Below are positions 56,901 to 64,000 of a stretch of 64,000 nt of DNA, one piece after another. Origin of the DNA: Saccharina japonica (taxonomy: Eukaryota > Sar > Phaeophyceae > Laminariales > Laminariaceae). The DNA is taken from the NCBI GenBank assembly GCA_008828725.1, contig MEHQ01000823.1, positions 304,339 to 368,338 of the forward strand, read 5' to 3'. Below the pieces are notes generated by a model. It searched no databases, was not told where the DNA came from, and worked only from the letters and a program-made list of their open reading frames with translations. The translations under genes and the position numbers were made by a program. Position 1 is the stretch's first letter. Each line of letters begins with the position of its first letter.

Positions 56901-59900
56901 TACGGTTCGGTACATGCGCGGGACGCCGTCAACCACATCGCGCCCCTTTTCGTCTTCATGCCACGATAGTTACGGCTATTACGGAGGACCATGGTTAAGG
57001 GCCCGTTTTAACGAAGAAAACAAAAAATCGATTTGGAAAAAAAAACAAAAAATCAAATCCGCTGTTCATTCATTGGTCAACACGCGCACCAGCACCAAAG
57101 ATTAGGACCTTGGGGGGTGCTGGTGCGTGTGTTGACCAATGAAAAGCGAATTTTTATTTTTATTTTTCCAAATTGAATTTATTTTTATACTCGTTAATAT
57201 GGGCCCTAATGGGACCAAATATTGTGAGTAAAAATAGGTAAATGTATAGGCTTTTGTGTGTACCGTAGGTTCTATTTACTACATTAGCCCACCCCGTAAT
57301 AGCACCTAATGTTTCTCAGGCTACTCACTTGACTATAGTATAGGAGTGTTGTACCTCGCCCAAAAAAACGACTTTGAGAACATGTGTGTGTTGTCTTCAC
57401 ATTAAACTCGTTCTTTCTACCCAACTACATCAGTACACCCAGTGTCTTATCATGATTCCTAATCCCTAGAGAGATGCAATTTTTGTAGTCACAGACTGGT
57501 GAAGGCTTAATCCAAAGGACAATTCCATGACCTAGGTGCTACCGACAAAACAAATGACCAGTGCCTTATACGGTTGGTGGCTTATTCTCTGGGCTCGACG
57601 CATGAAGAGCTCAACATCTATTCCGAAAAACACGTTGGAAATAAGTTTGTTGGCGCAAATCCGACCCAGATTGCTACGCGCAAGATAAAACAAATGGGCT
57701 GGTGGAAGTATATCACCAACCGGTAGTTGCTCGTTCAAGGGGCTCCAAGCAACCGGTCCCAGTGACACAAAATATTACCTCAGAAGGAAAATACTAACTG
57801 CAACCCCTTTACGGTATACCGTGGGATGGGTCAACATTAGTGTGCAACACAAAATGCAATACCAGGTAGTTCCCTCCGTTAACCCCTTAAGAACTGGTCC
57901 CACGAATTTGGGGGACAAACTACTTGGAATTAGTGTGGAACGTTTTTTTCAGTTATGAATGGGTTAAGGAGCTCCGTCAGTCAGACAAAATTTGCGTCAC
58001 ACAACAAAAAAAAAAAACGCTACCCCTAATTGAAACCCCAATCGTGGCACGCGACGGGTTTAAAACACACCGGCTTCCACGATTATGCGGATCGATCGTG
58101 GCCCCGGTGGAACCGTGATAAGCTCCGACTTCCCCGTTCCCAAGCGGCACGAGCAAATAAGGGCCACTCGTTACAAGAGGAGAGCAGCACCAAGTGCAGG
58201 CCACATGCTCGTTAGTGTATGCTCACACCGTGTAGACGAACGGCTGATAGCAGCACCAGTCAGCGAGATTCCGCAGCTCACGCGTTTTATGCACGATCGG
58301 GGCAGCACGCGTTTTCGCCTTCTGAGGAAAAATACTTACTATTTGTGACCGATGGGGGTTTCTCGATGGAGGAGCTAACCCAATAAGGCATGCCCTATTG
58401 CAATCGTTTTCGGTACAGACCTAGGCTATGCATTATTGCAACCGTTTAGGTTAATTACCTAGGCTATACCCTACGTATTGCTATCATTTTCGTTACCGAG
58501 CTAGGCTATGCCTTAGTGCAATCGTTTGGGTTACACGCCTATATGCGAGACCATGGGGATTTTCCCATTAGGTTAAGCGTGCATTTCTTCTTGAACGCCG
58601 GTTTTGGGGAAACGTACGCATAACATCATAGAGCGTCTTGAAAGCGAGGAACCTCTGAAAAATGCAGGGTGTTACAGCAGTGGGGCCTGTACAAGGCAGC
58701 AAGAATAGTGCGGCCACCCGTTATAAGGCGGTCAAAATCGGCCGTCATTACCGGACAATCGCACTCGCATGGTGGAATGAATAAGGAGGCCACCCGATAC
58801 AAGGGGGTAAAAATACCGGTGCGCCCTACTTATACCGTCTGAAAACCGCGGAAACGAAGGAAACCTATCTATGCGCAAAGTCTAACTTTCTCCTATGTCT
58901 ACTTCCCGCTAAGCTTAATCCACAATACTCAATTTGTTGTCTTTTATTACTATTATGGAGGGTGGTGAGATCCGATCCCGCGACCCGAAAAAAAACAGGT
59001 CCTGCCGACGACGCCATAGGACCCACTACCACTCCTTACCCCTATCGCAGCATGCTTCGGCTACATTCTCGTCGCCGCCGGCCACCCACCTGTTCGTGGC
59101 GTCCCACGTAAGGCGCGCGCGCATGTTAGCGTCCACGACGAAGAAGTTCTTCCGCCTCATGCGGTCTTCGATGCCGTACGCCTGGACGCTGGACAGCCCG
59201 TCCAAAGTCTCTTGGAAGTGCGAGAAAATCGGAGGCTTCGTCGAACTGTCTAGTCTCTTCAGCTTTTTTTGTTTCCCCCCCAAGTTCGGAAGTAAAGGTC
59301 GTTCGCATGATTGTTTCGGTCGATAGAAGCACGCATACGCGAGACCCCCGGCACCAGTCGACAGACGTAAGGATGCGTTGCAAGAATGGCAGACGATTGG
59401 AAATGGGACAGGACAGTGTGTTACGTTAGAGGTTTAAGCGCGGAGACATCAGCTGTGAGTTTGAGCAGGTGTACGACCCGCAAGAGGAAAAGTCCGCGCG
59501 TTCCTGTAACGACGCAGAATCGCGCATGCGGTCGGGTGCTCACTCGTTCTTGAAGGATGATCGCAAACTCTTTTCAAACTGTATGCGCCGAATGTTGCTG
59601 TAATGTTTGAACAGTTACGATACGGCACGGTCTGGCCTTGCTGTCGAGTCAAAAGCCCCGACAGTTTGGCGCTTATGCGGTGGCACTGCCAAGCTATTAT
59701 CGGGGCTGTCTCCTTTCCTCCCTCACCATCCCGTCCTTTTCCTTTCGACCCCTTCCGATCACTCTCTGTCTCCCCGCCCCCCTCTCCTTCCCTCCCTCTC
59801 TCCCGCTCTCCCTCCCTCCCTCCCTCCCTCCCTCAGCCCCTCCCTCATCCTCTCCCTCCCTCCCTCTTTTCCTCCCTCATTCTTCCCTTCCGACCCCTCC

Positions 59901-62900
59901 CCCTTTCCTCCGCCCCTTCCACGCCCCCGTCTCACCTCTTTCGCGGCCATTCGATACGTCCGCTGGATACGGTAGTACGCCACGGCGATCGGAAAGATGA
60001 ACAGAAGCACAGCAGGGGACGTCCCCACCACCACGCCAATTGCTCCCAGCATTGTCAAACCTGTTCGGTTCCAGACGACGTCGCCGCCGCGGGGAACACA
60101 CAAGCGGGGGACACACAAAAAAGAAAAACGACGTGACTGCCTGCGCGACTCCCCATGCTCATGCTGTGCCCGCTCAAATATAGCTGGCCCACTGCCCTGC
60201 AAGTCTAGCTGGTTCCCTAGACGTGTATGCTACGACAGCGATAGCACTTTTTTTGCCTTCTAAGGCAAATGCTAACACATATTACTGACAGAGCCCCTTC
60301 AACTGAGTAACTACCCAATAAGACATGGCGTATCCCATTTGTGCTGCAATATTATTCGCTATACACCTACTGCAGGTCATGGTTCATCCGGGAAAGGCTT
60401 ACATGTCTTGTCTGGGTCGTTTTTTTCTGGAGGGGGGGTATGGAGCTTCCCAAGTGAGAAGCAACATAAAAGTTAGGTGCTACCTTTATCGTGCAAAACA
60501 AAAAAAAAGCATTGTGAGCAAACCATTCCTTTATGGTGGCTAAACGTGGTACCCATGAGAGCTACGAGAGGGTGCGCAACACAATGACGCCGTGAGCAGG
60601 TGTAAGGTGTCGAAGACTAATGCTCTGCGGGTACCCCTCTTTTGTGTACTTTGATTAGCACCCGCGACAAACATCAACACCAGTGTCGCCAACACCACTA
60701 CAATCACAACCACCATGACGACTTCAACCCACCACCAACGCCAACAACACCACCCCCATCACCACAATCGCGGGTGGGCTAATGTAGTAAATAGGACCTA
60801 CGGTACACACAAAAACCTATATACTTCCATATTGTTACTACCAACATTTGGTCCTATTAAGTGTGGTCCCACGTAAAACCAATACCACAAGCAACCAAAG
60901 CATCTGCGCGACCCGAAGGTCTTCCCCTCGAGAGTATGAGCACCTGCATCCATGAAGGAGGAGAGGGATGCAGGGATGACCAGGTCGATAGAGTCGAAGT
61001 CCGAGGAGAAGCGAGAAGTGATCCGACCGCTCTCGGTCAGCTGAAAGAACGGCAGCGGGGCGCCCATCACCTGTTCCCCCACGGCGCCGTCGGAACGAGG
61101 GGAACGAAAACAAACACACAGCATCCACAACGTGTAAGCCAACAAAAGACGCTCGCTACCGTAAGGGGTACAGTATCACTTTTTGCCCCCAAACGTTTCT
61201 GCCTGACGAGGCGCTCCTCAACTGAGGATTTACCTAATTACCCGGTAATTACCTTGTAATTATCCGGTAATTATCCGGTAATTATCCGATAACTACCAAG
61301 TATCGCTGAATTATCATCGAATGTTTACACTATTAATATGTACGTATCTGAATTTTTGTGATATGTACTTACAAAATGGTTATGGGATTGCCCACCGGGT
61401 TGCACTTCCATGTTTTCCCAAGGCCTGACCATAGCGTGGGAAACCCCTACACCCCCTCTCTACCCTAGCAGCCCGGACTGCTGCGTGCGGTCGATGGCTT
61501 AGACTGTAACCGTCAAAACGTGTCGACACATTTCCCTCCCTGAAATATTGGAGAGGCTAACGGAGGCCATGGGACTTCCACGCAAAAGCCGCCGTCGGAG
61601 GGGTTTATCGACCACTACCGGGATGCCAGCCGGAACAGCCCGTACCAAACAAAACACGCACAAAACGAAGCGCCACACAGAGCGACCGACAGCACACTTC
61701 GCGCCTCAAAAGAGGACGCCAATCAATGTCGAGCCCCAGAAAGAACACGCCACGAACGGAGACAATTCAACTAGAAACGTCACGGTGCGGAGCTGCGCAG
61801 CGGGGCAGGGCGCGGGGGGTGGGCGCATCGCAACGCGCGCTTGGTACCGCTGACCCCGCTCACCTTTCGGAGCAGCGAGCGATGGAGAGTCTCGCTACCG
61901 CGTAGGCCGAGCCAGCAAACCACGAAGAAGCGGAACAGGTTCATCGCCATCACCGCCAGGCAGACCGCGGAGTACCTGGAGAAAACACACCGAGTGATGC
62001 ATGCGCACGAGATAATAGTTAACCGCCGTCGCGGGTCTCACTTGTTGTTCGAGAGGCATTTTCTTGCGAGGGGGGGGGGGCGGCCCCACGCGACCGCGAC
62101 CATATCGTCCTCTGGAACGGAAGCGCCCACGCCCCCACTCGTCCACCCACCCTTACTTACCTCAGTACGTTTGCGCCAATCAAAATGTGGTCAAGCAGCA
62201 GAGAGGCCCCGAAAGACATATGGACAGTGAAAAAATTGCATCTCCGAAGAGATTGGGTGTTATATTTTTCGTCGACGGTCCTATGTACGCACCTAGACGC
62301 GTGGCAAGGGCATGATAACCAAAACCCGCTGTGAGAGAACTCCAAGGTGGGGGAGGGGGTGGGAGGGGTTGCTCTCACCATGTCAAGAAGTAGGCGGACT
62401 TTCCAGCGGGGCTGTCAGACCAGACAGCCAGAACGACTTCCTTCGAAACGTCCACAACCTGTATAACAATAAAAAAAAAACAAAAAAAAACATAGCGGAC
62501 AAAGTTCGTGCCCAGGCCGGGAGATGCGTCACTAGGAAAATCTCACCTCTCAAGTTAACGCCATAAACGAGCGATACGGGATAGGTGTACGTAACATTGG
62601 CATGTACGGTACATGTACGCGGGAATAATCGCCCAAACTTTGACCCTACGTACGGAAACAGATTGGTGAAGAGAGAGAGAGAAAGAGCATTGCGGTATGA
62701 CAGTGCCGCCCGAACCAGCCTAACGTAGCGGCACGGATTGCCAGAGAAAGGGCCTTGCCGAGCATTGCCTTACAGGGGCGGTGCCTTATTTCATTTGAGT
62801 GTGTAGCATGACTATAGTACAGGAGCCCAACACCACACCCGAAACATGACCTCGGAGAAGGTTTTCTCGCGCAACCAGACCAACATTTGTATGCGCTGTA

Positions 62901-63496
62901 TGCACTAGTCCTACAAAATACGACTAGGGAAAGGCATCGCACTAGCCGGTAGTTGCTCATTTGAGGTGCATGACCGATCCCAGTGACAAAATTTTGCCTC
63001 AGAAGGCAAAAATTAACTGCAACTCCTATACGGCATATTGTGGGATGAGTCTGGCCGCATGGCAGTTTTTATGTGGCCGCGGTACCGATAGTAGGCCTAT
63101 ATCAATCGTGCTCACGGTTTGGTACTTGTATGCCCGTTAATGAAAAGGAGCATAAGACAAGCATGCCACCAGCTTCCCCGAAAATATACTGTTTACGTCC
63201 GAAGCAAAGCCCTAAAAAAACCCAAGTATGGAGTAATAGGTTAAGCTCTTAAAAAGGCTCAATTACCCCGAAAGGATTCCGATAAAAAACGGATACTTGG
63301 AAGTATACGCTTAACCGTTTAGCTGCTGCGGAAACCCACTACCCACTCTCACCTGCGCTAAGACAGAGGTGGCTAGCGCGATAGACACCACGAGCACCCC
63401 GCAGGCCTTGAGGTATCCGCCATACACGCTCATCGAAACCCCTCCTTTCTCCCTGTCGATATTAACCTTCGCAGAGAGCTGCGACATCTTCTGCGC
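44681..63496 (-). CDS. ABCC (MRP)-type ABC transporter, C-terminal half, 12 exons; 5' part beyond the window
   Basis: Exons in transcript order: 63496-63353, 62458-62379, 61975-61864, 61070-60944, 60060-59936, 59262-59090, 55944-55851, 54230-54090, 53164-53040, 50566-50341, 48125-47926, 44957-44681. All eleven introns are GT-AG, and the phases match at every junction. The 1824 nt encode 607 residues and a TGA stop. Seen: linker (1-30), second transmembrane domain (about 30-305), the ABCC hallmark NSVERV (315-320), then a full NBD2: Walker A GRSGSGKST (383-391), Q-loop Gln431, signature WSAGQ (486-490), Walker B VLVFDE (506-511), D-loop 514-517, H-loop His542. Family knowledge: ABCC proteins export organic anions and conjugates across plasma, vacuolar or other membranes using ATP. 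The substrate cannot be read from sequence. The A-loop Tyr of the usual RYRP motif is His358 here. The Walker B Glu511 and His542 are intact, so NBD2 looks catalytic. TMD1 and NBD1 must lie to the right of 64000. Confidence 0.93.
44995..45300 (+). pseudogene. Second, degraded LINE-like 3' fragment
   Basis: The reading frame EKFSALDISEQNDRAVLGKI aligns with GKFGTLDSSEKNIVILGDRW of the 20.4-kb copy. The downstream tails match too: cctcgaaagcgatgagtggt here against gtctcgaaagggatgggtgg there, then ...accaaggcaggc against ...accaagccagcc. The CxC...H...C segment is missing. It lies in the last intron of the ABCC gene, in antisense orientation, about 40-50 bp from the acceptor of the final exon. 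The tail includes a duplicated short unit (45242-45313). Confidence 0.5.
46996..47400. repeat. Tandem repeats: 17-bp unit then a unit of about 170 bp
   Basis: At 46996-47050, agatagatcatctac is repeated about every 17 bp. From 47062 two units of about 165-170 bp share agatgctgtgcgggatctgt / agaagctgtgcagcatccgt and the cggctcccaccc ends. The second unit carries acaggttcaaccccggga, which resembles a tRNA B-box. ABCC intron k-l. Confidence 0.55.
47926..48125 (-). CDS. ABCC transporter exon k (NBD2 signature and Walker B)
   Basis: The 200-nt exon has acceptor ...cacgtgaaag and donor AACGT|gtgagc. It encodes SDARIWDIL, SEKGGNWSAGQRQLLCIARA and VLVFDEATANV: the ABC signature, Walker B with its catalytic glutamate, and the start of the D-loop. 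Trp at the first signature position is common in plant-type ABCC proteins. The split Val codon is completed by exon l. Confidence 0.95.
48187..48219. repeat. Poly-G run, about 33 bp
   Basis: A run of G with one early A. On the ABCC strand it is poly-C, about 60 bp upstream of the exon k acceptor. Other long G or C runs are at 3629-3648 and 20737-20749. Confidence 0.95.
48360..48790. repeat. GGGTC-rich minisatellite, 56-bp period
   Basis: The block gcgacattttgaacacctcc plus (gacccgacccg) recurs at 48397, 48453, 48509 and 48565 (56-bp spacing). It then decays into a pure (GACCC)n-like tract at 48660-48740. It is in ABCC intron j-k. GGGTCGGGT ends are known from some hAT elements, so the array may be the inside of an old transposon. 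Confidence 0.75.
48948..48972. repeat. (GGGA)n microsatellite
   Basis: Six GGAG/GGGA units in ABCC intron j-k. Confidence 0.9.
50180..50278. mobile_element. AATAGGACC-family small MITE
   Basis: It is palindromic at its ends (gccatagtaaatagg against cctatttactatggc), with core ggttttttgtgtaccgtagg, the reverse complement of the 60.8-kb core. It sits in the ABCC intron downstream of exon j, about 60 bp from the exon j donor. Confidence 0.55.
50341..50566 (-). CDS. ABCC transporter exon j (NBD2 Walker A and Q-loop)
   Basis: The 226-nt exon has acceptor ...gttttacgag and donor CAG|gtactg. It contains CGERVGICGRSGSGKST (Walker A), ILVDGVD, and VISQDAHLFSGNVREAVDP (Q-loop and the L-F-x-G-[TN]-[IV]-R-x-x-[LV]-D-P motif). 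A diverged copy of its acceptor and first bases lies exactly 100 bp upstream in the intron (50651-50672). Confidence 0.95.
50692..50990 (+). repeat. Dispersed repeat, two tandem copies
   Basis: Two units share atggacgtagttgtatgacc / atggccgtagtcgtatgacc and ctcgcatccctacaatgccg, then the ggcgcgaagcgccgtgatcc segment also seen at 38400. ABCC intron i-j. Confidence 0.6.
52680..52721. repeat. (AT)n microsatellite pair
   Basis: Two (AT)n runs separated by caag, followed by a T run. ABCC intron i-j. Confidence 0.9.
53040..53164 (-). CDS. ABCC transporter exon i (start of NBD2, A-loop strand)
   Basis: The 125-nt exon has acceptor ...ggtcgtcag and donor GTCAG|gtattt. It encodes PRSWPSKGLEMQDVFARHRP and then LPAALSGVSLSVR. 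The W-P-x-x-G-x-[IL]-x-[FM] opening and R-x-R-P...L-P-x-x-L-x-x-[VI] pattern identify the first strands of an ABCC NBD2. The usual aromatic A-loop residue is His358. Confidence 0.9.
53165..54089. other. ABCC intron h-i (925 bp)
   Basis: An A-rich intron with repeated 'aaacatcacgcgcggaac' and 'cacgaacgggcg' phrases (53540-53950) and the (CAA)n run. No exon. Confidence 0.7.
53812..53836. repeat. (CAA)n microsatellite
   Basis: Eight CAA units in ABCC intron h-i, in a stretch that also repeats gaaacatcacgcgcggaacg at intervals (53570-53900). Confidence 0.9.
54090..54230 (-). CDS. ABCC transporter exon h (last TMD2 helix, SVERV motif)
   Basis: The 141-nt exon has acceptor ...ctccccacag and donor GAG|gtgata. 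It encodes VGLGLSYALT (last helix), then LENQFNSVERVQQF, the ABCC signature just before NBD2. It starts and ends in phase 0. The GTGATA donor is also used by the beta-helix gene in this window. Confidence 0.93.
55060..55250. repeat. TTGCAACCCC short tandem repeat region
   Basis: Degenerate units of 10 to 16 bp (ttgcaacccctagttgcagcc and variants) recur about ten times. It lies in ABCC intron g-h and has no coding meaning. Confidence 0.7.
55545..55727 (-). repeat. Dispersed repeat, inverted copy
   Basis: Reverse complement of the 38278 copy: cgtgctccgtcccggcatcg, ggatgcgaggatctacggcc, and tagggtgcagctcacccttc at the far end, with a C run at the other. ABCC intron g-h. Confidence 0.6.
55851..55944 (-). 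CDS. ABCC transporter exon g (TMD2 penultimate helix)
   Basis: The 94-nt exon completes an Arg codon split with exon f (AAC AG|G TGG, giving N-R-W). It encodes WLGIRLDFLG followed by a strongly hydrophobic helix and ends SPGM|gtgagt. The N-R-W-L-x-x-R-L-[ED]-x-[LI]-G motif is standard for this position in ABCC proteins. Confidence 0.93.
56523..56582. repeat. Perfect 19-bp inverted repeat with 22-bp spacer
   Basis: ttgcttatattagagggaa (56523-56541) is exactly inverted at 56564-56582. A partial third copy of the arm (attataagcaatatata) is at 56646-56662. It may be a very small MITE in ABCC intron f-g. Confidence 0.85.
56995..57209. mobile_element. Tourist-like hairpin MITE, copy C
   Basis: It runs from TTAAGGGCCCGTTTTAACGA to TCGTTAATATGGGCCCTAA, with the central caccagcaccaaagattagg hairpin. 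It lies in ABCC intron f-g. A member of the AATAGGACC family begins immediately after it (57211), so one element probably inserted into the other. 215 bp. Confidence 0.75.
57211..57291. mobile_element. AATAGGACC-family small MITE, one end missing
   Basis: It begins gggaccaaatattgtgagta, core ggcttttgtgtgtaccgtag, and ends ctatttactacattagccc. The first end is cut short where the Tourist-like MITE copy C abuts it. Confidence 0.5.
57880..57975 (+). repeat. Dispersed repeat, pair with 7825-7925
   Basis: aaccccttaagaactggtcc and ttagtgtggaacg...gaatgggttaagga match 7825-7925 (about 85% by eye). ABCC intron f-g and beta-helix intron 4 therefore carry the same element. Confidence 0.65.
59090..59262 (-). 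CDS. ABCC transporter exon f (L-K-R-L-D / coupling helix region)
   Basis: The 173-nt exon's acceptor is taken at AAAAAAAG|CTGAAG rather than six bases later, because this gives K-E-L-K-R-L-D, the family sequence. The donor is AACAG|gtgggt. Residues 197-254 include LKRLDSSTKPPIFSHFQETL and GLSSVQAYG, matching the conserved [RK]-E-[LV]-K-R-L-[DE]...SP[IV][FY]xHFxETLxGLxx[IV][RQ]A[FY] block. Confidence 0.93.
59702..59935. repeat. Long CT-rich (plus strand) tract
   Basis: Mostly cctccctccctc-type sequence, ending at the donor of ABCC exon e. On the gene's strand it is a purine tract filling the first third of the intron. It is the source of overlapping Ser/Pro and Gly/Arg frames. Confidence 0.85.
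59936..60060 (-). CDS. ABCC transporter exon e (two TMD2 helices)
   Basis: The 125-nt exon has acceptor ...ccgaacag and donor GAG|gtgaga. Residues 156-184 are a nearly continuous hydrophobic stretch (two helices). They are followed by YYRIQRTYRMAAKE, the amphipathic loop that precedes the L-K-R-L-D motif of the next exon. The intron just downstream has a long CT/GA-rich tract (59702-59935). Confidence 0.9.
60774..60872. mobile_element. AATAGGACC-family small MITE
   Basis: About 99 bp with ends gtgggctaatgtagtaaata and ttaagtgtggtcccac, inner repeats aataggacct and ggtcctatt, and a conserved core gtacacacaaaaacctatat. It lies in an ABCC intron, about 70 bp from the donor of exon d (60943). 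Relatives are at 36699, 50180 and 57211, plus a diverged one near 14195. Confidence 0.55.
60944..61070 (-). CDS. ABCC transporter exon d (coupling region of TMD2)
   Basis: The 127-nt exon has acceptor ...gggaacag and donor GCAG|gtgctc. It encodes VMGAPLPFFQLTESGRITSR and FSSDFDSIDLVIP. This is the highly conserved ABCC segment (P-x-x-F-F, then G-R-I-x-x-R-F-x-x-D-x-x-x-I-D). It ends one base into a Gly codon that exon e completes. Confidence 0.92.
61235..61296. repeat. 12-bp tandem repeat (TAATTATCCGGT), about 5 units
   Basis: aattacccggtaattaccttgtaattatccgg continues with two more aattatccggt units in ABCC intron c-d. The unit is itself partly palindromic (ggtaattacc). Confidence 0.85.
61864..61975 (-). 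CDS. ABCC transporter exon c (TMD2 helix and cytoplasmic loop)
   Basis: The 112-nt exon has acceptor ...ttctccag and donor AAG|gtgagc. Residues 76-97 form a long hydrophobic helix. It is followed by GLRGSETLHRSLLRK, the coupling-loop sequence that in ABCC proteins precedes (V)-M-x-A-P-[LM]-x-F-F. Confidence 0.9.
62379..62458 (-). CDS. ABCC transporter exon b (TMD2, loop after the first helix)
   Basis: The 80-nt exon has acceptor ...gttatacag and donor TG|gtgaga, starting in phase 0 and ending two bases into a Trp codon. It encodes residues 49-75, including EVVLAVWSDSPAGKSAYFLT, the counterpart of the W-[ST]-D motif that ABCC proteins carry before the second helix of TMD2. The split Trp codon is completed exactly by exon c. 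Confidence 0.88.
63353..63496 (-). CDS. ABCC transporter exon a (linker and first helix of TMD2)
   Basis: The 144-nt exon starts after acceptor ...ctgtag and ends at CAG|gtgaga. It encodes residues 1-48 of the visible fragment. A charged linker (DREKGGVSMSVYGGYLKA) is followed by a hydrophobic helix (CGVLVVSIALATSVLA), matching the ABCC linker-to-TMD2 transition. It is the most 5' exon in the window. The sequence to its right is a MITE, so the next upstream exon is outside. Confidence 0.88.
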
Positions 63497-63720
63497 CTAC
63501 AGTAATAATAAACGCGCGTAAAAAAACCCAAGGAAGGAAATTGAGAGAAAACTAAAGTAGAACAGAACGAAAAATGAACACGTTGCGGGAGACGCGCAAA
63601 ACGTGAAGGCCACACGGAGTTCACTCACCAACTACGGCGAGCACCGCTACGGAGGGGCGTCGTAATCAGAACGAGATATGGTGTGTACAACACACGGGGA
63701 GGATATCAATATCTGGTACG

Positions 63721-64000
63721 ACGCTCACTACGACAGAGATGGCACTTTTTTTGGCTGAAACGTTATCGGGAGGGTCGAGCTTCCTACCTTAACCCGAAAA
63801 CCGTCGGGCTTTCATTATTGTGTGGCAATATTTTTATTTTGTTATCCTCTATGCCATGATATTGTTCATCGGCTACAGCAGTAAACACTTTTTTTTAACC
63901 TCCAAAAAACAGTTTTGGATGAGAGGTTATAGAGCTCCTCAAGTTACCACCCCCAGAAACAAAAAAGAAAAAAAGATGGTGCACCTCTATGTAGCATGCC
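63721..64000. mobile_element. TAGAGGT-family MITE at the right edge
   Basis: It starts acgctcactacgacagagat and ends at the window edge with gtgcacctctatgtagcatg. It fills the intron immediately upstream of ABCC exon a, so no further ABCC exon is visible here. Confidence 0.55.

Larger units (their letters stand above)
55945..59089. other. ABCC intron f-g (3145 bp)
   Basis: Holds the 19-bp inverted repeat, Tourist-like MITE copy C with an abutting small MITE, the dispersed repeat at 57880 and a tandem series of 'gcaatcgttt...cctaggctat' units at 58383-58550. Confidence 0.7.
59263..60943. other. ABCC introns d-e and e-f around exon e
   Basis: Intron e-f (59263-59935) is dominated by the CT-rich tract. 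Intron d-e (60061-60943) holds a 'caccaacgccaacaacacca'-type AC-rich stretch and the 60774 small MITE. Confidence 0.65.
61071..63352. other. ABCC introns a-b, b-c and c-d around exons b and c
   Basis: Introns of 894, 403 and 793 bp. They hold the 12-bp tandem repeat, G runs near 62070, and a segment at 62640-62960 similar to 8180-8410. Confidence 0.65.

Noticed and set aside
59603..60202. Pro/Ser-rich plus ORFs and Gly/Arg-rich minus ORF extension
   Set aside because: Low-complexity translations of the CT-rich tract; only 60060-59936 of the minus frame is exon.

Overview
The window looks like nuclear DNA of an intron-rich eukaryote at roughly 50% GC. Genes are cut into small exons (42 to 277 nt) by GT-AG introns of about 0.25 to 8 kb, and many donors begin GTGA. 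The spaces and introns are packed with short non-autonomous transposons, degraded retroelements, tRNA-like SINE heads and tandem repeats. There are no bacterial operons, rRNA genes or CRISPR arrays. The plant-like NWSxGQRQL signature of the ABC transporter and a secreted beta-helix protein would fit an alga or another stramenopile-type organism (a brown alga is possible). This is inference and the sequence does not prove it.

Region 1 (about 1-19.4 kb, minus strand): a secreted, repeat-built protein. I assembled eight exons by hand (19410 down to 1421). They join in phase 0 at every junction into 296 residues: a signal peptide, a Cys-containing N-terminal domain, then repeated G-G/N-A-x-[hydrophobic] and F-x-x-N motifs of the kind found in right-handed beta-helix / polymorphic-outer-membrane-protein-like repeats. 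The gene probably continues past the left edge. Its 8 kb first intron carries a hairpin MITE, tandem repeats and an apparently enlarged, GC-rich relative of the MITE.

Region 2 (about 19.4-44.6 kb): mostly repeats. It holds a LINE fragment inserted into a duplicated segment, a roughly 178-bp satellite-like array, three 1-kb hAT-type elements (two with perfect 8-bp target-site duplications, two head to head), several MITE families and simple repeats. Only two possible genes stand out: a small Ala/Gly-rich membrane protein at 37765-38082 (+) and a weak signal-peptide-like ORF with a (CTG)n leucine run at 31248 (+).

Region 3 (44.7-63.5 kb, minus strand): the 3' half of an ABCC/MRP-type ABC transporter. 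Twelve exons join in frame into 607 residues, covering the end of the linker, the second transmembrane domain and a complete second nucleotide-binding domain with Walker A, Q-loop, signature, Walker B, D-loop and H-loop. The first half (TMD1, NBD1) lies beyond the right edge. The introns hold MITEs, a 56-bp GGGTC-rich minisatellite and a LINE remnant close to the last splice acceptor.

Both genes were built from splice-site logic, reading-frame continuity and family motifs. Neither appears as one open frame, and no transcript evidence was available.
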